Assembly (NCBI GenBank): GCA_954871525.1
Contig: OX940865.1
Location: 6,944,001 to 7,008,000, forward strand
Reading direction: 5' to 3'
Length of the DNA: 64,000 nt
DNA from: Parietaria judaica
Taxonomy: Eukaryota > Streptophyta > Magnoliopsida > Rosales > Urticaceae
In this document: positions 44,188-55,386 of the stretch, in pieces
Layout of the letters: every line of letters starts with the position of its first letter
Numbering within the stretch: the first letter of the stretch is position 1
The notes under the pieces: generated by a model
Seen by the model: the letters and a program-made list of their open reading frames with translations, nothing else
Database searches by the model: none
What the model was told of the DNA's origin: nothing
Translations under genes and position numbers: made by a program

Positions 44188-45881
44188 ATGTTGATGCCGT
44201 TTTTTGGATCAAACACTGATGAGGCCCAAGTTGAGGATTTTGGGCCTGGCCCAATGTCGTTGGTGACGTGTCGGGCATTTGTGGATTCTTGGATGGGCCT
44301 TGTTACGGGGATGACAGATTTTTATTGTCAATGATCGTTCCTTCTGACCCTCGCTGACCTCGGGGTGGTCGCCGTTTTGTCTTCAGGGTGAGGTTTTAAT
44401 TGACCGATTTGGGGGCCCTGAGTAGGTATACCTGGCACTAGCCTGGTCAAAAGTCTCTTTGCCGTTTGGGGTCCTAGGCGACCCGGGTTTACACACTACC
44501 TGTTACCTCAGGGCCAGAGGCCGAGGTTACAGGTTCGGGAACCGCTCAGATCGTAGGTACCAGCGAACGGGGGAGTGCTTTTGACCAGGGAGTGAATCCT
44601 GGGAGGTTAGACTCTCGTCCTGAAATGGCTTGTTCTAGTCCGGGCAGGAACTGTCCACGGAGTCCCGGTATCTTATTCAGATCCGGGATCTAAGAGACAG
44701 GGCCAAGGCCGCGCAGATCTCTAGAACAAGGGCTGGCGGGGTCATGGACCTTCCCTAGGATTTTCTCCAGGGGATTCTTATCAGAACGATCCCTCGGCCG
44801 TTCGGATCTTAGTGAAAATTCCCCCAGGTTGGGCCCCTCGTCCTGAATTGTGGGCCCAGGCTCGTGTCCCCAGGCTATATCCTCAGCCGCGCAATGGACT
44901 GGGGAGATAGACTGGACACCGCGTAGAACTGGGCCTATCAGGCGGACCAAGAACCAAGTGGGAATTTCACCAGGGCTTCCGCTTTTAGTAAATATCTCAC
45001 TTTTTAGGACCTGAAAAAAGGGAACACCCGAGGTCAGGGGAAACAGGGGGGGTACCCCCTGATTCACCTCCGACGCTCAACATTAGAACGGTATTTGAGG
45101 GGAGGCGAGTATATCGGGGGTAGAGAGAAAGAGAGAACTCGAGTCGAGTGAGTTCGAATGAGTTACCGTTTAACTGAACTGAGCTTCTATTTATAGTAGG
45201 GCCCAGGGGCCTACGTGAAATAAAATATTGTTCCAGGGGTCCCCGGGTAATTATTTATTTATTTTTAGGTCCCCGGAAAATATGGAGCGATCCCGGCCGT
45301 CCGGGCGGGATCGGACGGCCCACATTTCCCTCATGTGGGCCACTTGCGCGCAGCATCAAAGGGCAGGGGTCATCCCCACCCTACGCGTGGCTACCGAGGG
45401 CCAGCCCGTTGCAAGTGGGCGTGACCGAGGGCCCTCGGCCCTACGCGTGGCCGATGATGGCCCGCCCCACGCAAGTGGGCGAGGGGAGGGAGCCCGCAAG
45501 TGGGCTGCCACTTGCAGGTGGGCCCCGCGGGGTGAGGCAGCCTCTGGGTTCGCCACGTGGCGTGATCCTGGGGGCTGCTGGCTTCGCGGGTCCCACTGGG
45601 TGCCTCCCGATCTCTTTTTTGCTCCCGGGCCCGTCCCGTGTCCGTGTTTTACAAACTTTATGTCGTTTTAGGGTGTTTTCATATTTTTACGAACACTGGG
45701 ACACCTTGTTTTTTGAAAACGGGCCTCCGAAGAGAGTTTTGGGTTTCAAAATTGATTTAATTAATTCGTAATCTTAATTAAAAGACTAATTGAATTAATT
45801 AATTAATTAACGGAAATTATTGAGATAATTTCCATTTAATTAATTTATTTGTAAAAATCAATTTCGTTTTTACCCGTAACA
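44188..45881 (-). repeat. Tat element 5' LTR (right)
   Basis: 1694 bp, TGTTGATG to CGTAACA, four bases longer than the left copy with scattered substitutions. It would drive transcription of gag-pol leftward. Confidence 0.9.
45187..45196 (-). promoter_or_regulatory. TATA box of the Tat 5' LTR
   Basis: CTATAAATAG on the minus strand followed by GAAGCTC. Confidence 0.65.
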
Positions 45882-45888
45882 TTAAGAC

Positions 45889-47700
45889 ATAATAAAATCT
45901 CGATAAATCAATATTCGATAAATTTAGTTTTTTTTTTTAAATAATAATTTAGTCCGGTCTCGAGCCTAACTAGCTAAATATATAATTTTCTAAATTTATA
46001 AGATAATAATTATTTTAAGAGTATATAGGTCCCATTTAAAATATAAACTAATAATTCAATATAAAAACAATAATAATACGTATATAATTCTGAAACCATT
46101 ATAAGTAAAATATATATTACATAACTAGTTACACAAACTTCTTAAATAAAATAAATTACATTAATTAACTAATAATGTAATGTTTTAAAAATTTAATTTT
46201 TGAAATTATTCACTTAATCTTGAACTTTATGTCTCCTTCAACTTTAACTCTAAGCGTTTCGTTTGCATGGCATTAAAAGTTTCTGGTGTTCTATCTTTGT
46301 GATGTAACAAAAAAGGGTTAATTGCGGGAAAAATACCAAACTTTTGGTCAAATTCTCTTATGTGTATACAACTTCCGTTAATGGCGGCAAAAGTACCCAA
46401 ACTTAGCATTTGTGAGTTCTCCGAGAAAATCTATCTCTGTGGCTATCAGCCTTTGCCACATACCAGCCTTTGCCACGTGGCATGCCACGTAATTCTTATT
46501 TTTTTAAATAATTTTTTTAACTCTTTTTATTTTTTTTTATTTTTTCTAATAATAAAAAATAATGAATATTTAAATTTAAATATTCATTATAGGTTACAAT
46601 TATTTATTTTAAAAAAAGTAGGTAGGACGAGGTAATTTTAACCGCTCAAGGTTCACTTGAACACCATTTACGGTCCAGTTAACCCATCGAATAAAATTGT
46701 TTAATATGTTTAATAATAACTAATAAACACATACATAATATTTAAAAATTCAAGACATAATTAAATACACACAACCTATTCAAAAACAAAAAATAGTAGT
46801 CATATTTATATTTACTAAAAAATTATTTTTATTTGTTTGCATGATATTCTTTTGTGTTTGCATTTTAGAATAATAATAATAATTGTTTAATATGTTTTTT
46901 ATTTATATATTTGAATAAATAATAATTGTCTTTAAATAATCATATGATTATTATTGGTTATATTATTAAACATATTAAGCGATTTCGTTTCACCCGTGAA
47001 CCGGATCGGAGGCAGAGCTTGACTGAACCGAGAACGGGGATTTTTTTTCTTTATTTATTTCGTTTGGTCCACTTTTCTAAATGAATAATTATATTTAATA
47101 ATAAAAATAAATAATGAATATTTAATTTAAATTTTCATTATTGGTTATTATGGAAAGGTAATTTTAGTTTTTATACAAATTAAAAAGTTTTTTTAAATAA
47201 TATTTTTTAAATAATTTAATAAAAATATTTTTAAAAAGTATTTTTTTAAAAATTATTTAAAAACATAATAATTACGTGGCATGCGTGGCGGCCAAGTGTC
47301 ATGTGGCATGCCATGTGGCAAAGAATGATTGCCACATAGATAGATTTTATCGGTCAATTCCCAAATGCTAAGTTTGGGTACTTTTGTCGCCATTTACAGA
47401 GGTTGTATACAAAACAGAGAATTGGACCAAAGGTTAGGTATGTTTGCCGCAATTAACCCTAACAAAAAATTATTCCAAGTGATTGTTGCGACAATTACAT
47501 CATTGCATGAAATAAAGTCTAATTCAGTAATGTCATCTTCAAAATATGAATTATGATTCAATATTCTTGACATGTTAGCTAGGGATTTTTTTTAATAATT
47601 ATAATAATTATTTAACTATACTTTTTAAATTAATAATTTGATAATAATAATTTTTGGTAGTCCCGACACTATTATTATAGAAGTTTTACTATAATATATT
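45889..47700. mobile_element. Pogo-like (Tc1/mariner) remnant interrupted by a Mutator-like element
   Basis: Left end 'aataaaatctcgataaatcaatattcgataaattta' and right end, read inversely, 'agtaaaacttctataataatagtgtcgggac' both resemble the common plant pogo/jerky-type terminus (cagtaaaacctctataaatt, from memory). Between them only short AT-rich flanks of the inserted 46315-47459 element remain. No transposase is readable. Confidence 0.45.
46315..47459. mobile_element. Mutator-like foldback element with 10-bp target duplication
   Basis: 1145 bp, starts GGGTTAATTGCGGGAAAAAT and ends TGTTTGCCGCAATTAACCC. It is flanked by a perfect TAACAAAAAA (46305-46314 and 47460-47469). The arms share inverted phrases ('gtacccaaacttagcattt' with its inverse near 47375), and the inverse pairing can be followed through 'gtttaatatgtttaataat' to a centre near 46880. 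No ORF of note. Confidence 0.85.
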
Positions 47701-47773
47701 TTTAAGTAGATATTATTTGATCAGTAAGTAAATCCAAATAATTCAATTCGATCATAAAGAAATTCGTGATTTA

Positions 47774-48596
47774 GGGCTCGTTTTGCACAACTTATTTCTT
47801 TAAGAAAATTGTTTATTGTTTCAGTTTAAGAAAAAAAACTCTTTTTTTTTTATTGATAGGTGTTTGCTAAATTGTTTATAAAAGGGTTAATGACGGTAAA
47901 AATACCCAAAGTTTGGTCAAAGAACCCTCAATGTACCCAAAGTTTAAAAGTGGTGGAAAAAGTAACCAAAGTTACATTTGGGGCGTTGACCACTCAATTT
48001 TCGTAATGCAGTTAAGTTGCCTGTAAACTCTGGCCACGTGGACAAACCTGCATTTCTGATATAGCAATTTTTTGCCACGTGGACGAGCCTAATTTTGGGT
48101 TCAATGTGTTGTTTTGTTGTAAATGAGGCTGATGTGGGCTCATCCACGTGGGAAAAAATTGTTACTTCATCAGTTCGCGTGACCAGAGTTAACAGGTAAG
48201 TTAACTGTGTTACGAGAATGGAGTGGTCAACTCCCAAAATATGACTTTGGGTATTTTTGCCACCACTTTTAGACTTTGGGTACACGAAGGGTTCTTTGAC
48301 CAAACTTTGGGTATTTTTACCGTCATTAACCACTTATAAAATAATTGTTTGTAACAAAAACTGATTTAGAGTTTGGTAAAACTAATCATTTAGGCTAAAA
48401 AGACTAAAATGGACTAAAACCGTATTTTTGTTTTTAGAATAAATCAAAAGCTACGAATCCTAGCTTTTACGACTCATGTACAAAAATCTAAAATTGATTT
48501 TGTGTTTTTTGTAAAAACAATTTTACTTAACACCTGAAAAATGATTTATTTCAAAAAAAAAAAAAAAACTTTTTAAGCTGAATCAAACACACCCAT
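47774..48596. mobile_element. Inverted-repeat MITE with a nested Mutator-like element
   Basis: Left end GGGCTCGTTTTGCACAACTT and right end, read inversely, GGGTGTGTTTGATTCAGCTT. The arms then share 'aagaaaattgtttattg'-like and 'ggtgtttgctaaattg' phrases. The element at 47884-48331 splits it. A fragment of the same family lies at 30394-30515. The target duplication is not clear. Confidence 0.55.
47884..48331. mobile_element. Mutator-like foldback element, family A, copy 2
   Basis: About 448 bp, starts GGGTTAATGACGGTAAAAAT and ends TATTTTTACCGTCATTAACC. The arms match copy 1 at 1140-1606 along most of their length. The flanking 9-mers TTTATAAAA and CTTATAAAA agree at 8 of 9 positions. Confidence 0.78.
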
Positions 48597-49140
48597 TACT
48601 AAATGAATTTTATGATCAATTAATATCTTATGCTCAATTATTAGTATAATCATAGTGGCAACTGGCAAGACATGAAACTTAATCATGATCTGAATCCGAT
48701 TCAGTCTAATCTCGAAAATGGTAGAATAAATGAACACGAGGAGATCATAGTGGCAACTGGCACGAGTAATATAATCCGGTTCGAAACTTGTATCAAGTCC
48801 ATGAGTTTTAGATTTTCAATTAAAGATCACGAGTTACATACTCTGAACCTCTTGCTCACACACTCTTACTTACTCTGGTTTTTAATTACTTTATCTCGAG
48901 CCTTGGCGAAGAAACATGTGTCGAGGAGCAAAAGGAGAATTTTCTAACAACCGATGAGGTCAGGAGCGAGGAAACTACCCCGACCACCATGGAGGTCGAG
49001 GAGGATTCGAGAGTAGAGGATTCTCAGGAGGAGGATACGAAACGAAATTCAGGAAGTTCAACTATTTTCTTTCTGACATTAATAAATTCAATTTCATTTA
49101 TGTCAAGATAAGTTTAACTATAGGAACAAGCTTACGGCTA
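48597..49140. other. Intergenic or decayed retrotransposon DNA
   Basis: 'atcatagtggcaactggca' occurs twice (48648 and 48746). The stretch 48950-49060 is richer in GA and may be the decayed interior of the gypsy element whose 3' end follows. No gene seen. Confidence 0.4.
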
Positions 49141-49154
49141 ATCCCGAGAAAGAA

Positions 49155-49760
49155 ACAGAGGTCGACGAGCCCAAACAAAAGGCGAGAGTGCCTACAGAGA
49201 GAGTGCCGAGATAAAATAGTCGAGAGTGCCCAAACAAAAGGCGAGAGTGCCTACGGCGAGAGTGCCGAGATAAAAGAGGCAAGACTGCCCAAACAAAAGG
49301 CGAGAGTGCCGAGATAGAAGAGGCGAGAGTGCCCAAAGAAAAGGCGAGAGTGTCGAGCAAGAAAAATACGGCGAGAGTACCGAGCAAGAAAAAAATACAG
49401 CGAGAGTGCCGAGCAAGAAAAAAATACGGCGAGAGTGCCGAGCAAGAAAAATACGGCGAGGGTGCCGAGCAAACCCAAAACGGTGAGAGTGCCAAGTTAA
49501 AAGGCGAGAGTGTCTATGGGATCCTGGAAACTAATCGGCATCCCCAATAAAGCCCAGCGACACCCACAAACATTAACCACAACGAGAGTGCCTAGCAATA
49601 AGAACGACGAGAGTGCCGAGAAAACTGTGGCGAGAGTACCCATGAAGAAGGCGAGAGTGGCGAGCAAAAATAAGAGGTGAGAGTGCCCACAACGAGAATG
49701 CCGAGAAAATAGATTCGGCGAAAATGCCGAGTAAAGAGATACGGCAAAACTGCCGAGTAA
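49155..49760. repeat. Minisatellite of GCGAGAGTGCC units
   Basis: At least 15 copies of (G)CGAGAGTGCC, spaced mostly 20-35 bp, joined by variable spacers such as 'gagcaagaaaaatacg' or 'caaacaaaag'. Several frames are open by chance because of the repeat. Confidence 0.85.
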
Positions 49761-50439
49761 AGAAAATACGGCAAAAATTCCGAGAAAAAACAAACGGTGA
49801 GAAGCCAAGCTACAAGGCGACAACAAAAGAAGCGCAATGTCCGATGCGACGAACACCATTAACGAGAGATAATTCTTCGAGTAAGCAATTAGCGATGTAT
49901 TGCTCCTGTTATTTTATTTTTTTTTGGAAAAGGAGGGGGGAGGGGTGTATATATATATATATATATATATCAACACTTTGCAATTTTCAAAGTACAAGCA
50001 GATTTGTATATTCGTACTTCTAAAATATGTCTTACATTTACAAAGTATATATTACATTTACAATTTTATCTTCGAAGTAAATATTACACTATTTACAGAG
50101 TTTAAATAAAAAAGGAAAGTCTCTCGATGAAAAATCAACGATGCTTGGGCCGCATCAGCGCCCATCGGCGAATGACGTTGCCAACGAAGTCCTCTATGAC
50201 GGTTGAGTACTCTGGCTCATGACCAGGGAACCACGCCAGCCTTCGAAGAAGAATCTAAGAACAACACACAACGAGAAGAATAAAGGAAGCACGTTAAGGA
50301 GAAGAAATAGCTCGGCGACATAACCACACAAGAAGCCGACGAAGCGATCGGCAACTTCGAGAATCAGTGAATAAAAGCAAAGTGAATGAAAGAGTTAGTC
50401 ATGAGCAAGGAAACGATTACTACATATGTGACATCGTCA

Positions 50440-50870
50440 TCGCGAGGAGCTTGTCGCCGAAGAGTTTATTGCTGCGAGGAGTTCGTCGCTATAAGCGAGC
50501 TCGTCGTCGCGAGGAGCTTGTCAAAGAGATCATCGCTGGAAGAGTTCATTGTTGCGAGGAGTTCGTCGCTATAATAAAGCTCGTCGTCGCGAGGAGTTCG
50601 TCGCTATAATAAAGCTCGTCGTCGCGAGGAACTTGTCGAAGAGATCATCGCTGCGAGGAGTTCGTCGCTATTAGCGAGCTCGTCGTCGCGAGGAGCTTGT
50701 CGAAGAGGGTAATCGCCGGAAGAAGTTCACCGTTGCGATGAGTTTGTTGCTATAAGCGGGCTCGTCGTCGCGAGGAGTTGTCGCCGAAGACTTAATTGCA
50801 TGGAGAAGTTCGTGGCTGCGAGGAGTTTGTCGCTATAAGCGAGCTCCTCGTCGCGAGAAGCTTGTCAAAG
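50440..50870. repeat. Minisatellite of GTCGTCGCGAGGAG units
   Basis: About ten copies of TCG(C/T)CGCGAGGAG or TGCGAGGAGTTCGTCGCTAT in alternating arrangement. Different in sequence from the array at 49155-49760. Confidence 0.85.
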
Positions 50871-51103
50871 AAAATGTCATCACCTGGAAAGATGCTTCAC
50901 CCAACGAAATCAGGTACAACTCAGCAAGATGCTGCATCAGCTTCCCAAATGGAATCCACCAACCAACAGATTACGATGAGGTTCTCTGACAACGTTTATC
51001 GGGGTAATCGCGTCAACTAAAGTGGTCGACGGAGTTTGCAAATATCCTTGACAGTTCACCTTTATACTCATCTTTCATTTTACCAAGTGTTTACACTTGA
51101 TAA

Positions 51104-51117
51104 AATGGGGGAGTAAC
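51104..51117 (+). other. Polypurine tract of a truncated gypsy element
   Basis: AATGGGGGAGTAAC directly before a TGTTGATG LTR start, the usual plant gypsy arrangement. Confidence 0.7.
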
Positions 51118-52000
51118 TGTTGATGTCGGATTTCGTCAAATCCATCCACAACATAACACGTGTCATTATGGCACAAAACGACGTCGAATAGGGGCAAGGA
51201 GAGGCTTTGATGAAGGGCCTGAGACAATATGGTTCTTCCGACGAAGTTGATACCAAATAAGTTCAGCATGCGACGAAGTTTAACTCGTGTAAAAGCAATT
51301 TGCGATGAAATACTTGTCGCACTTCGATGAAGAATCCTTGAGGAAGAGTCCATGAAGAAGAAGCTCGTCGCAGAAGCAACTCATCGCATAGAAGCTTATC
51401 GAGGGAAAGGTCATCGCAAAACCCCATTGAATTAAATACGAGAAGAAGTCAAAATCACAAGAATAAAGGAGGATTAGTCAATCTGTTGAGGAAATCGTGG
51501 GAAAATCAGCGTATTCAAGGAAGGTCAGCATCAAATCAAGCAAGAAGAAAGGAAACCCTAATGAGATTCAAGGAAGAAGAAGGGAAACGATCCCAGAAAC
51601 CCTAAGCCTATAAATACAAGTGTAATCCTCGTTAGAGAAGAGGGATAAATTATCCCGTAGGAAACCTCGGAGAGAAAGATGAGTCGTCTAAGAGAAACCA
51701 ACAAGACAAACCAAAAAGAAAGAAGAAAGAAAGAGAGAAAAAAGAAAGAGAACACCACCCACATTGAACTACGTGATGACCTAATCCCGGTATACCGGGT
51801 ACGTAGGCAGCCTCGCTGAAGCCGGCGAGGTGCGGCGTCAAATCATATCGTATTTTTACATCTTCCTTCAATTTTCCAAGCTAATAAACGGGAAAAACCG
51901 AGTTCTTATCAGGAATATAATAAATCAAGAATATTCGTGTTCATACTATTATTGTGTTCTTCGATTATTCTTGTGACTGAAAAGGGTGGTGCAAATTGCT
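51118..52000 (+). repeat. 3' LTR of a truncated gypsy element (right end approximate)
   Basis: Starts TGTTGATGTC after the polypurine tract. TATA box CTATAAATAC at 51608-51617. Further on, 'ccgggtacgtaggcagcctc' (about 51797) is typical of the R-U5 part of plant gypsy LTRs. The 3' boundary could not be fixed because no second LTR is present. The upstream 2 kb with the two minisatellites is probably its 3' internal region. Confidence 0.6.
51608..51617 (+). promoter_or_regulatory. TATA box of the truncated gypsy LTR
   Basis: CTATAAATAC, about 500 bases into the LTR. Confidence 0.55.
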
Positions 52001-52631
52001 CTCAATGTCTAGTGTTCCAAAGATTCTCCACGATAAATAGGCTACATCTTATCTCTTAATTTGTTTTTATTTCTCACTTAATGACTTGTGTTCTAACACA
52101 TTGTATGCTAAGCCAAAATTCGATAGTAGCCATTAGATCGTAACCGTCTTGCTTGATGTATGTTGCAGTCGTTTGTTAAGTTGTTGATAGTATAACTTAT
52201 TGAGTCTAGAGAAAACATTTTCCCCATTTTCAATTCACTAATTTTTAATAAGGGAACTCCTAGAGCTCGAAATGTAGCGCTCTCCTTTAGGATTACTCAT
52301 TTTTATTGTCAAGGTAAGAAAATTGTTGACGCTTTAGATAGTTTTATTACTCATAATTCATGCTTCTTTTTTGTTAACATCGATATTTATTTCATTTTAA
52401 ATAATGGATTTTGCTAGCTCTCTAATTCTTTCGGATCTTGTATATTACTCTTATATTTGTATAATATTATGAGCCGTAGCTCTTACTTTGTTGGGTTTTT
52501 TCTCTTTTTCTTTTTTAATTAAACTTCAAGTTTTCACAATGAGAATTCAATCTTTCATTTTTCACTTAAAGAAAAGAAGATAATGTAGGTTATGACCTGT
52601 TGTTCCACGGTGTCCATTGACCAGCCGAGCC
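52001..52631. other. AT-rich intergenic DNA
   Basis: No gene seen; probably includes the 3' flank of the small minus-strand gene at 52632-53184. Confidence 0.5.
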
Positions 52632-53184
52632 TCACTCCAAAGGGGAAGAAGGGGTGTACTCTTCCCAGACCTGAAACACGAGCCACAATGAGAAACAGGA
52701 AAGGGTTCAACATGCCGGAGACTAACCTAGCTCCTAAGCTAAGGTTAAGTCGGAGAAAGGGTATAAGTACCTAAAGTTCCTGCATGCAAAACATAACGAA
52801 GGTTTCTACAAGATAATCACAACCAGAATCGCTTCAAGAAGTGCGATATACCTAGATCTAGCCCTAACAGATCTAGGGTTTCTAAGAAACCAAACAGAGG
52901 AAGAAGAAGGAGGGGAAAAGAGGACTTACCACGTCGTCGGGATTGTCAGCAGGCTCGGGAGGAGGCTGACGAGCTGACGAAGACGAGGCGAGGGAGGCTC
53001 GGTGCTCAGCGAGGGCAATCTCCATCACCCACTCCTCCATTCCGTTCTGCGGCTTGGTTCGGTATTCTCGCTCTTCTCTCACACGTCTCGCCGTGGAACT
53101 CAATCGGCAAAGGAGCGCCGTCTTCATAGCGTCGCGAGTCCGGCGAGCCACCGGACCTTCGTCGGAACCCAGCGGAGTCTTCAT
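52632..53184 (-). CDS. Small two-exon gene, 97 aa, unknown function
   Basis: Exon 1 runs from 53184 to 52930 (85 codons, phase 0) and ends at a consensus donor, G/GTAAGT. Exon 2 runs from 52670 to 52632 after GTGTTTCAG and adds VWEEYTPSSPLE before the stop. The protein is charged and basic in the middle (STARRVREEREYRTKP), with a probable helix (MEEWVMEIALAEHRASLASS), a Pro-rich stretch and an acidic end. No signal peptide or membrane segment. I do not recognise the family. The clean splice sites, matching phase, upstream GA-rich leader (about 53200-53240) and G/C composition unlike its surroundings support a real gene. A longer transcript with other exons cannot be excluded. Confidence 0.55.
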
Positions 53185-53329
53185 CGGCTTCGAACCCTAG
53201 CAGGGTTAGAGAGAGAGAGTGAGAGGAAGAGAGAGAAACTGATTGCGAGTTGTGTGTGTAAATTGGAAACCCTAGTTCGAATAAAGCTCGTGTTATTGAC
53301 ATTCTTGTCGTTTTGATCGCATACTACGT

Positions 53330-53880
53330 GCCGTGTGAAGCTCAGTGTTGTGTCGTTTACCAGTTTGTTGTCGTTTGGCATATTATGGTCACTTGGGCCA
53401 GCTTTCTTGGGCCCAGAGTGAGTCTTGAGATGGGCATAAGCACAACATGCCCGAACCAGAAATTGTATCCATCGGGTACTCGGGTAATGATCCGAGACCA
53501 TAACCGACATAACGGGCCCAATTGGGCCCGAGTATTAATTATGATAGCATTAATAAATAAGATTAATTAATTAAAAGAGTAAGGGGCCTTTTAATGAAAA
53601 AACCCATTAGGTTAAATACAAGGTATTATAAATACCTATCTTCACTTCATAATTAGACTAATCCAAACCCTAGACCTAGAGACAGAATTCGAGCTCCCCT
53701 CCATTGGTTCGTCGTCTAAACACCAACAAGGATCTAACCTATCCTTCGAGGTACTTTCTGGTCATCAGACGTTCTCGCAGTGACGTGGTGGAGGACGTAG
53801 AGGCACGACATTTGACGCGCTCAATCCCGGAGCGAGAGAAGGATTCGTCCAGCCCTAAAATTTGGCAAAAGTCTACGACT
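53330..53880 (+). other. Possible LTR fragment
   Basis: Contains 'gggcccaattgggcccgag', a TATA-like 'tattataaatacct' (about 53625) and a following stretch 'ttcgagctcccctccattgg', a layout like a retrotransposon U3-R-U5. No paired copy, ends or target duplication were found. It could instead be ordinary upstream DNA of the small gene. Confidence 0.3.
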
Positions 53881-53984
53881 TGGTATTGTTGGCATAAGTA
53901 CCAAAGTTCGGTAATGTTCTTGAAACGATATCTTAATTTTCGAATTTATTCTAGATCAATATTATTCGATGATATCCCGTGATT

Positions 53985-55386
53985 TCTGCCTCGTGATTGA
54001 GAAAAAGTCATCAAAAAACCAGAAAGATAAAACCTCTTTAAGTAAGTAAATGGACTTGATTGGAGTAGAAGATGTACAAACAAACGAGTCTTACATATAA
54101 AAAGCAACAGAACATGAATTTGGCTTTACTTTTTAACCAATTTCATTCAACTAAACAATGGCCTTAATTGGTCATCCATAACATACCACTAAATAAATAA
54201 AGTAATACCATAAATTAAAAAATAAAATAGCATGACTTGTTCAACAGTACTAACTACTTAGTATATTTAACTACTAAAGAAAACTAACGTTAATATATGT
54301 TAAAAAAAAAAAACTATATATTAGGTCAATTGACGTAATCATGATGGATGAACTATATACTAATCCCATGATTGCTTTCAATTTTTTATTTTTATTTTTC
54401 CTTATCATTTTGTCACGCATACCCTTTTGTCGGATTCTTGCTCTAAATTATTATTATTTTCTTAACTTGCCTTTTGTCCAGTTACTTATCTTATTCATGA
54501 GTGTGATTAACTTTACATTGACCATCCACATATTAACCTTTCCCAACAAGACTAATTATTTTTACCCATAAGAGAGCTGCCACGTGTAAGTAGGACAAAC
54601 GGAACAAAAGGCCTTACATTAAACTAGCTAATCTATAAAATAAAAAAAGTAACAAATGTTTATCTTACAAGTCATTGTCGTTATATAGTTAATGAGACGA
54701 ATATTTTAATTCATCACATTAGCTTGCATAGAGAAAGCAAAGTGACAAATCCTTAGGCTTTTAAATTCTAGTCCCTTTTATTATTTATTTTTTATAATAG
54801 AATTATTACAATTTTAATCGAATGAGTATGATCCCTTAATCTTTTCTTATTCCTTTGGTTTAATAGTTTCAATTTTTGTATGATGAAGTTTATGTATGTT
54901 TCATGTATCATTTTGTTATCACGTATTTCTTCTGCATAAACGAACATTATTAATATATTTGGGACATTGCTCGATGTTCTTATACAATGATAACTAGATT
55001 TTGTCTATTTGTCGAATATAAAGTTGTATATTTGGGACATTGCTTTTGAAGGACCTAACTCATTAACACTACATTTGAATACCGCTTAAACTGGTCTTGA
55101 GTGTGTGTTTACTGCCTTGTGAAACTCATAGGGTCGGGCATAAGGGAGTTGGAGTATACCAACACCTACAATAAAAAAAACCTCAAATTTAAGAGTCCCC
55201 AAAATAATTTTATTTTTTATATTAAAAAAGATACGGTCGAGAAACTCTATTGGCGAATTGGATAATTAGTATTTTTGCATCCGAAATTGCTGCACATGTC
55301 ATATTTAAAATGAGCAACTATTAGATATACAAATTACAAAGATCGTCTGTAATATTGCATTGAAAGATAATTTTACAATTTCCTTA
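53985..55386. other. AT-rich intergenic DNA
   Basis: Long T- and A-rich stretch with only chance ORFs. Confidence 0.55.

Larger units (their letters stand above)
31499..45881 (-). mobile_element. Ty3/gypsy Tat/Retand-type retrotransposon, full length
   Basis: 14.4 kb on the minus strand with LTRs at 31499-33188 and 44188-45881 and a perfect 5-bp target duplication TTAAG (31494-31498 and 45882-45886). Order along the transcript: 5' LTR, primer site, gag, protease, RT, RNase H, second RNase H, integrase, then a 5-kb 3' region holding a spliced gene on the opposite strand, minisatellites, polypurine tract and 3' LTR. The second RNase H and the antisense gene mark the Tat lineage. Gag and pol carry frameshifts, so this copy is not autonomous now. 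The LTRs look very similar. Confidence 0.93.

Noticed and set aside
47365..47556. 63-codon ORF at the end of a Mutator-like element
   Set aside because: It crosses the element boundary and target duplication, and its mirror appears on the opposite arm.
49118..49859. Minus-strand ORFs with periodic hydrophobic sequence (ALSPF, GTLA)
   Set aside because: They translate the GCGAGAGTGCC minisatellite backwards; no gene is needed to explain them.
49155..50870. Repeat arrays considered as a CRISPR-like array
   Set aside because: Units and spacers are irregular and degenerate, the genome is a plant, and there are no cas genes.
53704..53982. 92-codon ORF
   Set aside because: Lies in a possible LTR fragment and its end contains a foldback-like phrase; no domain seen.
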